Part shown: positions 11,258 through 24,180 of the stretch, piece by piece
Layout of the letters: every line of letters starts with the position of its first letter
Numbering within the stretch: the stretch's first letter is position 1
From: Gracilaria domingensis
Lineage: Eukaryota > Rhodophyta > Florideophyceae > Gracilariales > Gracilariaceae
DNA length: 64,000 bases
Assembly (NCBI GenBank): GCA_022539475.1
Contig: VCMS01000003.1
Coordinates: forward strand, 22,983 to 86,982
Direction of reading: 5' to 3'
Position numbers and translations under genes: made by a program
The notes under the pieces: generated by a model
The model's database searches: none
What the model saw: the letters and a program-made list of their open reading frames with translations, nothing else
What the model was told of the DNA's origin: nothing

Positions 11258-13550
11258 TATCCCTCTCCTGAGGCGCGAACACCACGTCGCCATGACGGTT
11301 GAAGCGACGGACGAACCAACATCGTTGTGCAACCATCCGAATGAGCGGTAAGTGCGAGCGTTCCAGAATTTTCCTGTCATTGCACCGGTTATCGGGTCCT
11401 TCTTCGTCGTCCTGTACCTCCTCTGGAGTCGGGCCCACCGTCCCATGGCGTGCTTTAACCCTCTCGACCTTGTCGGTGACTTGCCCACAGTACGCCCAAG
11501 TTGGGGTTCTTTGCCTCGTCGTAACGCCTTGTTAGCGTGGCGAGGTCTACGCAATATGCGTCCGAAGTTCCTCAATGGGAGAACGAACAACGTCTATGAC
11601 GGCATTGCATCGCGCGCTGCGGTGAACGAACTCCCCGCCAAGAAGTGTTAACATAAATCGAGACACACGCTGCCGATGACCACCATACCACAACTCCTTC
11701 TTCCTTCCGGTGTTCCGGTCTTCTTCCCTCGCTGGGGCTTGTATTCTCCCTTCACGGGGCGATAGCCACTCTGTGGAGACGACCCACTGCAGTGGTGACT
11801 ATTTCTTGACAACTCCAACCCTTAGCGAGGTCAACAGTCCCGTAGTACGGTCAGTAACAACACGCATATATGCGGCTAGTAGTCCCTAGAAGGGTTCCTT
11901 GTATGCGACGCAGTCGAATCAACGCTTCCGAAGCGGTTCCACAAACTTCGCAGCAAGAAATTGAGAAATTGACATACCCGAAAAATCGTAGTCGCCATAA
12001 CTTTTGAATCAGCCACGCTGTGAACAAACCCGATACGTCAGAGCACTCCTGAGAATTAGAGCTTTCATTTGACACTAAGGACGTTGGGATTGAACACCAT
12101 TAAGTGGGAAAGGTCGACCCATTTCAGTTCACGAAAACCAGGTCTAAAAATAGATGGGCGAACCGAAACGGTGCCGTAACTCCGAAGTTCTTTGAGATAA
12201 TTATGTTCTGCTGTTTCCGCGAAAGCGTTTGTACGTATCCAGTGACTACTGGTACCAAATCGTTAATGAAACAGGAACGTATTCACCGAGTTACGGGTTT
12301 TTCGCAGATGACCCTCGCAAGTTACTGTAGAGATGATACACCCGACATCGGAGAACCGCGAAAAAGCCCAGAAATCACTAGAGATCGATACCAACGCATT
12401 GTGCGGCTGTAGTAGAGACCGCCGAAGCGTGAAAGACCCCCTCAGAATCAGGGTGAACAGTAGTCAACGCAGTTGAAAGTCTTCGACAGCAACAATCAAA
12501 CCGGTAATCCGTGATAACCTTCAACCCGACGACAGTGCGCGAGGCCTCATGCAAGGTTCAATCCCTACGAAGGGCAGTCCGTAAACCTCACAGAGGGTTT
12601 TTGGCACCCAAAAGGAAACAAACCAGCAGAGCTGAGACACCCAATCACACCATGAAAAGGGTCGTACAACAAATAAAAATCCTTCAACAAGAAGTGTATC
12701 CTCCGGTATCATACCGTATCAGAACTCACGAGAACGTCTCGGTACGAGTTCGAGAACCCGTAGAAACGGTGAGACGAGATGATGAACCGCAGCGCGGGCG
12801 CAAGCGAAACTCCCGAGAAATCGGTTACCCAGAAGTTATCCTCGACCACGAGAGTGACAAACCCTTACAGGGGTGATGAGAACTGATATCGATCGCGGTT
12901 TCGCCGCGTTGCGCCCGAGTTTTTCGAGCCTTCTCTGCATGAAGCGGGCAGTGACAACCGTAAAACGGGTATAGAGACCGTCACTGACGAGAACGAACCC
13001 TGTTCAACAGGAAAGCCAACCGAATGAGCGGCGCTCTTCGGAAATGGCAAACGGTGATCAACCGGTAGATATCCGTGATGTACACGGAAATTGTACACCC
13101 TTCCGTTAGGGAAAAACCGTGATTGCGGTCGACCACGGTGGTAGCGAACCAGCAAGCTGGACGAAAAACCTAACAGGTAAACAACATCGAAAACGATTGA
13201 ATAGCGATTAGACACGATACAAGTCGGAATCAAACCGCAAAACGAGAGCAACCAAGTTACCCCATATGGGTGAGAGCCACATGTGAAACTCTTTCTTCAT
13301 AACTTCAAATCTGAATAACAATTCCTCTCCATAGAGTCTTCATTCTTCTTCTGAGTGTACTTCATCCTCTTCAGAGTGCAACTAAACTTCTCCTCATCCT
13401 GAGGGCATACTGATCTTGAATTCAACTCTCCTCTTAGCGGGGTGTATCTTCGCCACGCGAGTAGCGGTACTGTACTTCTCTGGGGGTCGCAGCGTTCCTC
13501 GAGATAGTGTTGTCGTTCGTAGAACTGTTTGTACGCGGTACGCGATAAGC
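11258..13550 (-). other. Non-coding 3' stretch of element 2
   Basis: About 2.3 kb lies between the polypurine tract and the chromodomain. Only short open frames occur on either strand, and none resembles a known domain or the opposite-strand region of element 1. Short AACCGGTA- and CGGTAAC-like words recur. The position matches the extra 3' DNA of element 1, so it may be a decayed counterpart, but no similarity was seen. Confidence 0.5.
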
Positions 13551-16500
13551 CTCCGTCTCCAGTGACGTGTGTTAACCGACCATCGTCTGGTGTAGGTTAA
13601 CTGGCAACGCCGTGTTAGTGCGACCGTGGTACTGCACGATCTTAGATCGGGGTAGGTGCTCCACGTGTTCATCCGAATCTCGCGACGGCGGATAGCCATA
13701 CCAGCGTACCTGGTACTGAACGTACCCCTTCGGGTTTCAACTGTGTCCCACGATGTGGTCTACGACGAACTCTTTCGAGTATACGCCCCGCTCGAGCTCT
13801 TCCTGCGAAGGGTCGTCAGCGCGCTGCGGCGGTGCCGTAACCTCGCCACCAGCGGTGCTGTGAGTTTCTCCTGACGCCTTCGGCGGTACACTTGCCCTCT
13901 GCTGAGTGTTTGTTTCCCGTTTTCGGGCTTCTTCAAGCAGCTTCGCCGCTTCGGCGGGTTCGCGAACGGCTAGTTCACGCGGTAGTTCCCGTCCTGACGG
14001 TGAAGGCGGAGGCGGAGGCGGATTGTTCACCACAGCACGTGCCGGTTCACGTGACGACACGCGACGGTTCGCGGTGGTGGCACTGCCACGAGCTGTGACT
14101 GGCCCATGGTGCGGCGCGCGCTGCGCACCCCAAGGTTTGTGGTGCGCAAGCGCTCCTGCATCTGCAGTGTGCGTTTTCCCTAAATCAGGGCTGTAATCCG
14201 TATCTCCAGCGAGCGGTGCGCCGTCATGACTTAGCGAAACGTCATGACGTGAGACTTGCGACTTCCCCACGGCTGGGTGCAACGGTACACTACCATTACC
14301 CGAACCGGGGTGTGTGATCTTCGCTTCAGCAAGCGTCTCCTCTTCTTCCTGCTCTGCAGTGTCTAAGGTACCGGGATCTGCCGTGACTTCCTTAGTGCGC
14401 GCCCGCGAAGGCGGTATGTGGCGGTCGTCAGCGACGGTTTGCGGCGACTGCGTGTCCGGAATACTCCGTGATACAGTATTCAGCTTCGATGTAGCCTCAC
14501 TCTGCCGAGAAGTCGAGTGTTCTTGATCAACTTCCGGCCTTGCCGTGGTAACGTCGCGAACGAGAGCATGCTCCGCGTCCTGCGCCGACGAGGCGATGGG
14601 CGCGTGTTCTGGCGACAATTCCCCCAGCGGGTGAGCGATACCAGTATCCTGGGACAACCTCGAGTCCGTTCGTTGCGTGCGGTATCCTTCAGAAAGGTCG
14701 CGATCCTTCGTAGAAGGTTGCGCATCCTCCGCGGAGTTCTGCGTGACAGCGGCCGACTGCAGCGCGTCCTTCGAGGCCTGAACACGCGACACGGGTGATC
14801 CTTCCCACTGACAGTGGTGTCCGTAGCAACTACGTCTTCGACGGTGTCCTGAGGCGACTCCGCCTCCTCTTCATTATCTTCCCGTGAATCACGGTGCTGC
14901 GACGGTAGCGACACCGGTGACTCACTCTCCGCAACGACGCGTGAACCCTCCTCCCCCTCCTTAGGTGGAGCGTTGCGAGGAGCAGTCATCACGTCTGTTG
15001 ACGGTGTAATAGACGATGTGAAACGCGATTTCACCAGCGGTGTATGTTCCGATATCTCGGCTTGAGACGTTATAATCGGTACCTCTGCGAGACCCCTTGC
15101 AGGGTTGCGAAGCCCCACAGTAGGTGTAGTGTTCTGCGACGAGAATTCTCGGTTCTGGGTCTGTCCAGCTTCCTGCTGTGAATCCGAAACTACTTCCGTG
15201 TGCACGGTTGGGCCCTGCACAACGCGATCGCCGGAGAAACGCTCATGAGCGTCGCCAACTTCCAGTACGACTGTGTCCGTATTCACGCTAATAACGCGGT
15301 ATGGACCATCAGCGATGGGTGAAAGCTTGTGGCGCCGCTCCTTTTCACGGTTGTAGTACTCTTTCCTGACAAAGGCGAGGTTTCCCACTTTCAGTGGCGG
15401 TAGTGGTCTCCGTATCCGGGCATCAAAGTTCCGCTTGTAAGCGTGTTGTGCTTTCGCCATTGACGACCTGGCGACAGGTACCATTGCGGATAACCACTGC
15501 TTCCATTGCAAGTAGTGATCCCGTATTGACGGTGACGTATCCAGCTTTGCTGATGGCTCAACCGCAACTGTCGGTGGTGTCCGTGAGAGCACGAGCTCAA
15601 AGGGCGATAATCCAGTTACTCTGTGAACTTGCGTATTATAGGCATACGTCACGGTATCCGTGTAGAGATCCCAAGTTTTCGGGTGTTCAACAGTATAAGC
15701 CCGCAACGCGGAGAGCATTGTCCGGTTAAACCGTTCGACTTGCCCATTGCATTGGGGATGATACGTCGTCGTGAAGAGATTCTTCACGTCGAGTATCCGA
15801 CAGACATCCTGGAAGAAACGTGCAGTAAACTGCGGACCATTATCCGAGAGGAGATTGACCGGGGGACCGTAGACCATAACCCAATGGCGAACGAATGCCT
15901 TCGCAACACTGCGTGCAGTAATCGACTTCAACGGAACTGTCCGGACTAGCTTACTGAATCTATCTGTAATAACGAGTAAGAACCGATTTCCTCGGGAAGT
16001 ACGCAAGAACTCACCGAGTATATCGATGGCAATAAACTCCATCGGCGCCCTTGCGGGGAAAAGTGTTAGTTTCTTCGCATGGCGACGCTGTTTAACTCGC
16101 TCGCGAGCACAATGTGTACACGCCTTCACGGTGGTGTAGCAGTCCAACGCTAACGCGGGCCAGTAGAAATCCCGACGCAGTGTCGTGTATAACCGCTTAG
16201 CACCCGGATGGGAAGCCATCCGCGAGTGATGCGAGAGATGCAGTACCCTTGTTTGTAAGGAGTGAGGAACCACAATCTGTGGGGTAGAACGAACCACTCT
16301 GACGAGGTAACCTTGTGTGTTTTCCCCGAACGGGATGTTAGCACCACCATTAATTTGGGCGCGTATCCTCGTACAGAACGGGTCAGATTGCTGTTCCCGC
16401 ACCAGCTCTTCTGGAGTAATGGGGACGAATGTACCGGGTTCCGGGTCTTCACCGTCTGCGACGAGCAAATCATTACAGATGTCGTCCGACACGATGTCTT

Positions 16501-18991
16501 AGTCTTCATCACCCTCCTCCATGAGGAAACAGGGGATATCTTCATCCTCGTCATCGACGGGTAAAGCTTCATCTTCCGTTCCTAGACGTGAAAGAGCATC
16601 CGCTTGCGGGTTCAAACAACCCTTCTTATAGCTGACCTCGTAGTCAAACTCGGCAAGCCGAAGACGCCAACGCATTAAGCGTTCGGAAGGCTCCGTGACT
16701 GACATTAACCAACGCAAGGCGGAATGATCCGTATTGACGATAAAGTGCACACCCATAAGATATGGTCGTAGAGTCTGCAAAGCCGATACCATGGCGAGAC
16801 ACTCCTTCTCGGATACCGAGTAATTGCGCTCGTGCACGTTGAGTGTACGAGACCAATAGCCAATTGGTTTGCGTTCCCCTTCGGGTGTAGTCTGAAAGAG
16901 AGCGCAGCCAATTTGGTAATCGCTTGAATCCGTATCCACGGTGTACGGCAACCCGTTCTTCGGTAACGCTAACACGGGTGCCGTGGTAACAGCCTCTTTA
17001 AGAGAGTTGAAAGCCTCCACTTGCGTGGGGGTAAGTGGTCCCAATTTGGGCGGTTGTCCCTTCTTCAGGAGTTCGTTGAGCGGTCCCGCGATCTTCGCGA
17101 AGCGAGAAATGAACCGTCTATAAACGTTGCATAGCCCCAGAAAGGAGCGTAGCTCTGTCTGTGTAGTGGGGTGCTTCGCCTCTTTGAGGGACTTCACTCG
17201 AGCTTCCTCGATCAGTAACCGTCCTGGACGTATGACATGGCCCAGATACTTCACTGAGTCAATGAAAAATTCACACTTCCTCAACTTGAGTGTGATTCCT
17301 GCATCCCGCAAAGCGGTCATTATCTCCCGAACATGTTCGAGGTGATCGTCCAAACTGTTGGAAAAGACGATGATGTCATCGAGGTATACCAAGCAACTCC
17401 GCCATTTGAAGCGAGCTAACAAAATGTCCAGAGCACGCTGAAACGTAGCGGGGGCGTTCGTTAACCCGAACGGCATACGCTTAAACCGGTATAGTCCTGA
17501 ATGACAGGTAAACGCGGTCTTGTCACGGTCTTCCGGTCTAACTGGTACTTACCAGTAATCCCAGTTTGCATCCAAGGTGGAGAACACAGTAGCATCGCCA
17601 AGCGAGTCGATATACTCGTCCATACGAGGTATGGAGTACACGTCTTTGACGGTGACATCGTTCAAGCGACGATAGTCGATACAAAAGCGCCAGGACCCAT
17701 CGGGTTGCGGAGCCAGTACAACTGGAGATGCCCACGGCGACTGAACCGGTTCTATCACGCCAGCGCGGAGCATTTTGTTGATCTGAAACTCTTCCTCTTC
17801 CCGTGCTTTCGGGCCTGGCCTGTAAGGGTGCTGAGCAATCGGCTTGGTCTCCGGCAGGAGGTCAATCCGGTGTTCCGTAGTTGAAACCTCTCCGAGGGAA
17901 CCATCCAACATTGGTGTAAACTCTCGCAACATGTTGCGCAACTTCTCACGGTGTGAAACCGGTACATGACCGAGATTCAATTCTTCTAACTCCTTGATAG
18001 GGTCAATCTTGTCATAACTCGTAGGAGCGGTCCTAACTTCCGAGTCATTCGTTTGTTCAACCGTCTGGGACGGGTCCGACGCAGACGAGCGCGACGATTC
18101 TCCCTCCCCCTCCTTAGGGTGAAGCACACCAGTGCGTTCTTCAGCAATCCCGAGCATCTCGGCGGCAGTCACCTTTGTGGGGATCAGTGCCGTAGGGTGC
18201 GGTAAGACAGTACCAATTACTTGGTTCTTCACCAGATACTGGGGTTTCTTGCCAAAGTTGGCTAACAGAACCCGAAAGGGGTGTTCGCTGTTGATTCGAA
18301 CAACTCCGTTCGCCAACGCGACCTGATACTTCTCGTATAACGAGTTCAATGGTTGAACAACCCGCAAACCACGCGGTGCGGCAGTAACATCAACCCAAAC
18401 CTGGGATTCTGGCGGAATAGAAATTGGACGCGCTACGCGGAGCTTCGGCGAGTCCTTCGGAGGTGAGGAATCCTGTAGAGGACCGGGTAGTGGTACCAGC
18501 TTAGCTGACGCTCGGCGTAATGAGCGACGAACAATCGGTACAACCGAACCATCTTCCATTTCCACTTTACGCGCACGCGGTCGTATGGCTTCGACATATC
18601 TGTCGCAGAAGTCACATCCTAGAATAACAGGGGCAGCGAGCGTCTTGCAGACGATGAATTCTACCTGCTCGATGCAGTTACCAATCCTGACAATCAGTGA
18701 AACCATTCCAGCCGTTTGTAACGGGTGATTGTTAGCATCTGCCACGTCCATGACGGGTCCATGGCGGATTCGACAACGGACTTCCGGCGGTAGTAACCAC
18801 TCAACAATGAAGTTGGGGCCAGCACCTGTATCTAAGACAGAGAGTTGACGCACCATATACTGGGTAGATAGGCCAAGGTCAGCAAATATCTTGTAGTTTC
18901 GCTTGGCCATTACCATGACTCGATCCGGGATCCGGTTGTTCCTGAACCGTATCCACGGGCGACGTAACACACCAATGGTAGTAGAGTCCAC
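13551..18991 (-). pseudogene. pol: Broken pol region and chromodomain of element 2
   Basis: In minus-strand order: an aspartic protease with VLDTGAGPN (about 18.8 kb), an RT with FCIDYRRLN and YLDDIIVFS (about 17.9-17.2 kb), RNase H starting TDSSDYQIGCALFQ (about 16.9 kb), and an integrase with its HH-CC finger and DDE core (IDILGE, LSDNGPQF, YHPQCNGQVERFNR; about 16.4-15.2 kb). A long Ser/Thr/Pro/Glu-rich linker and a chromodomain (EFVVDHIVGH, YQVRWYGYPPS) near 13.6-13.8 kb follow. The parts closely match those of element 1, so the elements are sister families. Broken in several places; fossil. Confidence 0.9.
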
Positions 18992-19101
18992 GTCTAAGAC
19001 GGTCTGTTTCCTCGAAAGGATTTTGACCTGAGAGCGAGGCGGTGACGCTTCGGGCGCCGTAGACCTCGACTCGGGCGCCTCTCCATTGGAGACTCCCGTA
19101 C

Positions 19102-21190
19102 TCAGTTTAACTGAGTTCCATCCGTTCTAACGGGAACGGCGTCCTGTGCAGCAGGCCTCTTCACAGATTCCTGTGGAACAGCGACAGAACTACCGGCAGC
19201 AGCGGTTGCCGCCACGGCTTGAGCCGGTGAAACATTGACCTGGGTCGAACCAGAGTGCAGTAACGCAGCCAAGTCTGCAGCAGGCACCCTACGGGGGTAC
19301 TCAGCCTTCGCACGCAGATATGCGGTTACCGGCACTGACGCCTGTTCGGCGGGGGTCAGCGCTTCAAAATTCGCCACATCTGTGGGCATTTCTTTCATCG
19401 AGAGGTTGCAGTTCGGAGCTGCATGACCGTGGTTGTAACACGTGAAACAGATCAGGGGTGGTCTTCCGGAACTCCGTGGGTCCTGAAACTTCACGGTTCG
19501 CGGGTCTACCCAACCAGGTCGCTGGTAACGACTCCCTGAATAGGGTACTTGAGGACCGCGAACGCGTGGACGGTCTGCGTAAAGCAGCCCATCTTCCGTC
19601 TTCGACGAGGCTTCTGAAGTAGAAGGCAACTCCGTAATCGGAATAGAACCCAGGTCCACCTGTGCGGGATGTAAGTTATCCACATCATGGCCAGAAAAGT
19701 CCTGCGGTAGCAGTGAAGTTGACGACGACCCTCCTTCGAGGTGCAACGCTTTGGTTGAAACCCGGTATCCGGTGCGTGCGCGCAAGGCGTCTCTCTCCGC
19801 CTTCGCGTACTGGACTAACTCCAGATAGGTAGTCTTCTTCCGGTCTTCCTGTCGCTGGGCAACCAGAGTACGAATAGCCAGATTCAATCCGTTGATAAAC
19901 AGCGTACAGCGCTCGTTTGACGAGTAAACATTGCCACAACGGTGGAATGCCTTATTCAGGCGTACGGAGTACTCGGTCTCCGACTCCTTCGGGCGTTGTT
20001 TCGTCTCCCGCAACGCGGTGATTGCTTCCTCGATAGAGGTATTTGTCGCATACGAGCGCAACAAATACTGCACGGCTTCGGGCCAGCAGGTGACCCCTCC
20101 TTCAGAGGCGCGAGATGAACCTCTTACAGAGTTCTACTGATCTTCAGCGAGTCCACGTAGAAAATACGGTAAGGCAACATAAGCTTGCCCCTCACTCATG
20201 CCGAGGATGTCAGCTTCCGCTACAAAGCGTGAAAGAAAGTCAAGAACCAGAATGGGATCCTCCCCAGTGAACAACTGGTTGCGAAAGGTTAAGGACATGT
20301 GTTTGATGCAGTCCTTCACCTTACCCGTGCCCCGGGGCGTCCGATTCAGACTTGAATGTTCCAAACGGTAATACCGGTAAGATAAAAACCTTTTGAACAA
20401 GGGATTCGTCGGCTCCAGTTCCCTCAAACCTGAGTGCTTTCGACCCCGTTTCCGGGTACCAACAACACCATAGGTGGACGTAGAACTTTGCGAACGCGTA
20501 GAACGAGCGCGACGTTCACCGTCACTTGACGAGCTCGATGATAAGGAACCCGCCGAGCGGTTTGAAATACCAGAAGACTGTGACGAATCCGAGTCATACT
20601 CGTCGACGTTCCTCTTCTTAGAGCGACTCTTCCCGGACTTCCGGTCACGTGTACCACGAGACACTCCCGCGGAGGCGGCAGCAGGGCCGTCATCCTCACG
20701 GATGGTGGCGTCTAACGTCTCAAGACGGCCAAGAATTCGAATGAACTTCGTGTCGATCTCCTCGGTGAAACCGGAATATCCTTGAAGAACCTCCAAGAGT
20801 GCATTAACATCCTTCCGTAAAATACGTAGATCACCTGATACACCTCCGTTGAGGGCTGCGTCAACCTTCAAACGAAGTGTGTCGACCTAGGAAACGAGTG
20901 CTTCATGAGAACTCCTCATGACAGCAGTCTGAGCCTCAAGCACACGAACTTGAGTCTCCAACTCGTTTACGAGCGCATCCTTCGCCGCGACAGCGGGTAT
21001 AAGACCCTTTCAAGGAGCAAATGAGAGCCCAGCCACTGGGGCGTCAGACGACTTGACAGGCTGTTTCCGGTTTCCGGGTTTCTTTCCATCACCCTGTAGG
21101 GGTTCAGGAACAGACCGCACACGCGGGGGCAAGCCAGAGCCAACGGAGCGAGACTTCGTAGGGCTCGAGCGCTTGCCCGACGCCATCGTC
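19102..21190 (-). pseudogene. gag: Gag region of element 2
   Basis: The minus strand encodes a Gag very like that of element 1. It has a basic Ser/Pro-rich start, a coiled-coil-like part, a Ser/Asp-rich stretch, and the capsid-like motif LDFLSRFVAEADILG followed by YLLRSYATN. A CCHC knuckle, CFTCYNHGHAAPNC, lies near 19.4 kb. An Ala/Pro/Val-rich end follows. The region is interrupted about twice and is treated as a fossil. It shows that the gag of element 1 should extend left of the window. Confidence 0.8.
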
Positions 21191-21607
21191 CACGACGAGA
21201 TACCACCAGAAAACTGGAAACAGGAAAGCAAAACAACAAATTAACCTCGAATGAGTGTAGCGTCCTCACACGAGTGACGATAACCGACAAATCGGACGAA
21301 CCAACCGTACCAACGGGAACAGCCGTATACGGAATTAGGGCTGATTCGACCAGATTGCTGGGAACAGTAGACAACCCAAACGGGGTGACAACAACCGTAC
21401 CGACGGGAATCACACACTACGGAAATAGGTAGTGCCACCGGTAGTAAACCGTGTCCAAACAACAACCCAAAAATGAGGAAGGCAGTACCAACACGACGTC
21501 TGTCGGCAAAGCCTTCCAGTACAAACTGTGTAGTGTATCTCCACGACCAGATACGAACCGGCAAACCGGAAATTGATCAGAAAACCAACTTGCTGGATCA
21601 ACGCGAC

Positions 21608-21625
21608 TTCTAAGTGGGGAGACCA
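21608..21625 (-). promoter_or_regulatory. Primer-binding site candidate of element 2
   Basis: Two bases inside the CA end of the 5' LTR, the minus strand reads TGGTCTCCCCACTTAGAA. It starts with the TGG complementary to the CCA end of a tRNA, at the usual spacing. Which tRNA it would match cannot be told from this window. Confidence 0.5.
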
Positions 21626-21627
21626 AA

Positions 21628-22387
21628 TGTCGTGCAAACCCCGTGAACGGGCGAAGCCACGAAAGGTGTTCGAAGCCTTCCCTCGAAGAGGTGAACACAG
21701 CAGTAAAGCACTCCCAGGAATGGTGCACAAGGCTGGGTGTAAATCCGAGACCAATCCGTCACGACGGGCGTAGGGAGCACAAGGCAAAGAAGCCGCGCGA
21801 TGCGGTAGAGATCACGACACAAATCGGTAGGAGCGCCACGTGAGTAAAGCGGAACACTCACGAGAGTGGCGACAACACGCGGTAGCGGTAACAAGCCACA
21901 GGAGTGGGTCGACACGAAAACGGTAGACACCGGCACGCGGACACGCGATACCTGTATAACAGTGACAAAATAACAGAAAGGAACACTAAACAAACGCACG
22001 CGCAAGCGGTAGTAGTGCGGTAGGTGACGCGAGGCGGATGATGAACCCTGCACAAGGTGTCGACTCTCCAGTTGGAGGATATCGGTCACCAGGGGTGAAA
22101 CATCAGAGCCAAACACTCGATTGTTCGGTTTACTTCCCCGACAATGGGTGCAGCTCAACCTACTAAGTAGTGTAGAGTGCCACTGTCAAGTGTGCAACCG
22201 AGCTAACTAAAATAAATAATAAATATCTAGAATATCCAAAAGTTGGGTGCCAACCGTCCATACACGTGTGTAGCCATCCAGCAATGCTGTGCCAACCTCA
22301 CCAGAGTCCTCGACCTCCACTGCACTGCAGGGGCACTGATTTCGCACCAAAAGCGAGCAAATACCGCATAAAGCGTGGCTCTACACA
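21628..22387 (-). repeat. 5' LTR of element 2
   Basis: Partner of 10494-11257. On its own strand it runs from TGTGTAGAGCCACGC to CA at the primer-binding site. It contains TATTTATTATTTATTTTAG, an A/T-rich box that could serve as promoter or polyadenylation signal. Outside the LTR, 37 bases of host intron separate it from the splice donor of the BUB1-like exon. Confidence 0.85.
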
Positions 22388-22424
22388 AACGGCTGCTCCG
22401 TAACAGTCAACATTGAGTGCTTAC

Positions 22425-23086
22425 CTAGTAGATGAATGTTGGTGATATTGCGAATCAAATAAAGAGTGGTTGCAGGTAGATGTGCATCGCATCACATCAT
22501 CAACACCGGCACCTCCAAGGCATTTGTGCAGAACATCGATAGAAGCGTTGATATCGACAAGCAAAACTCCACATGCTGACCAATCTTTTTCTTTAGAGGC
22601 GTTGTAGAAGTCGCCTACCAATTCCACAGCTGTGTTCCTGCGAAATAGAACGTTATCCAGCGTGCTATCAGAGTGAATGATATCGATTTCATGCAACATG
22701 CATAAAGTCTTCAACAATTCTACAGTCAAGAACAAAGCCAAGGATTCGGGCAGCACGTTCCTAGGCATCATCTGCAGTCTTTTGGTCAGGCAGGCAACCC
22801 CTTTCGTATCCAGCACTAGGTAAGACGTTCCTGTACCATGCGAGAACCCCACAGCGAGTGGTTTACTATCGCTTTGCATGAACTTCTTCCGGAAACGCTG
22901 TTGAATGGTTTGGTAGATGTAAAATTCCGATATACTCGAGAAATAAGATTGCTCCAGAACGAATAACGGAACATCATCAATTTTACTAGTACACGATAGC
23001 GACATATCAGCGCCTTCTGACTCATTCTCAACATCTTCAACAAAAACAACTCGTGACTGTTGATTAGACCCTGGGCACTGAGACTC
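22425..23086 (-). CDS. BUB1/BUBR1-like kinase-domain exon, gene interrupted by element 2
   Basis: One open exon bounded by a likely acceptor (GCGTTCAG before 23086) and donor (GTAAGC after 22425). It encodes an acidic linker and then the N-lobe and catalytic core of a BUB1-type kinase. The segment LALFLTVELLKTLCMLHEI followed by IIHSDSTLDNVLF aligns with the BUB1 helix and catalytic loop (family pattern HGDIKPDNFLL), and LLVDINASID aligns with its DFGRSID. The catalytic Asp and Asn are kept, but the loop Lys is replaced and DFG reads DIN, so it looks like a pseudokinase. BUB1/BUBR1 proteins act at kinetochores in the spindle checkpoint. The C-lobe is missing: element 2 inserted 37 nt into the next intron and no later exon exists in the window. 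Upstream exons were not resolved. Confidence 0.55.
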
Positions 23087-23199
23087 CTGAACGCATCACT
23101 AACGTTTGAAAATGAACAACGGCAGTGACGCCCATGAAGGCGATAGGTGAGATGGGGGACGTACAATACTCGGGTCGTACGTAATACTAATCAACGCTT

Positions 23200-24180
23200 G
23201 TTTATTAGATATGACTGTTACATTCGTCTTCCGAAATGTGCGTCTGTAAATCAAAATAAACAACAAGTTAGAATGTAAGTTGAAGTGTTAAGCATAATCA
23301 ACACGTACCGAACAGATAGCAGGGAGTATGCAAGGCTTCTTTAAGTACCTGCGACCCCACGAAAATTGATACATTATCGTTAGACTCCGCACCCCAAACA
23401 AGTAAACCTTTCTGAGATTGGACGGAACTAATCCACTAAAGATTCTGAACGTCACGAGCGAAAGGTTCTCCAACGTTGTGTAGTTGATTGTTTCTGTGAC
23501 TTAGTGATAGCAACGACGTTTGAGATTGTTGTGCGTACAAAAGAGCTCAATAATATCATTTAAAACAAATGTTTCTCCGGCGATAGAATTAATATGACTG
23601 ATATCAACATATTCCTCCACCAAACTCTTGACCATATCCAAGAACGTATTGAACGTTATCTCTTCATAATAAATCGGAATAGAACCGAGATGAGCAGTGT
23701 ACGATTCATCTAAAACCAAAATGATATTCATCACGAGACCAGTCTCTCCAATCTTCACGCAATGGAGAAAGAAAACAAAATCGTGCGTCAACTGCTCCGC
23801 CAGGATTCGTCGTACGCGCTTCACTATATTACATTGCATCGTAATGTAACAATTCTAAACAACAGAAAGAATACAAAGTCCTGTAAATAGATGGTGCGCA
23901 AACCATGGGTGCACCTTATTATAGCTCCTCTGATCGTTATGTAGGCACCGGCACAAACCTTAAAGGACAAGCAGTTATCCCACAAAAAACGCGCAATAAT
24001 ATTCACCACTCGTTGATATAGTTTATAAGTGTACTCTTCCGGTGCTTCTTGTAGTAAAAGGCTTAAGGAATTGCTCAAATCGTCAGAATAGAGGAAATCG
24101 TCATAACTACTATATTAGATGTTAGTGAGGACATTAGCATATTCAAAAAAGATATGTCAACTTACCAAAATTTCGCGTAC
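23200..24180 (-). other. Unassigned, probably spliced coding region
   Basis: Several minus-strand open segments carry plausible protein. One starts at an ATG at 23839 (MQCNIVKRVRRILAEQ) and runs 112 residues. Two others lie near 24109-23915 (with QEAPEEYTYKLYQRVV) and 23480-23290 (with LSLVTFRIFSGLVP). GT-AG junctions with CTAAC-like branch sites are visible, for example donor GTAAGT near 24169 with acceptor near 24110, and donor GTACGT near 23310 with acceptor near 23245. One consistent reading frame across all junctions could not be obtained. The family is not recognised. It could be a host gene, an upstream part of the BUB1-like locus, or a decayed gene. Confidence 0.35.

Larger units (their letters stand above)
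10494..22387 (-). mobile_element. Element 2: Ty3/Gypsy chromovirus with both LTRs
   Basis: This is an 11.9 kb element on the minus strand with LTRs of 760 and 764 bp. From right to left it holds the 5' LTR, a primer-binding-site-like sequence, gag, pol, chromodomain, a 2.3 kb non-coding stretch, a polypurine tract and the 3' LTR. By eye the LTR pair differs by under 10 percent in the half containing AATAAATATCTA and by up to about 30 percent in the other half, so the insertion is not recent. Gag-pol is broken in about half a dozen places. The right end lies in an intron of a BUB1-like gene. The five bases flanking the two ends (GGTTT left, AACGG right) do not match as a target duplication. 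Confidence 0.92.

Noticed and set aside
10489-22392. Target-site duplication around element 2
   Set aside because: The flanking five bases (GGTTT and AACGG) do not match directly.
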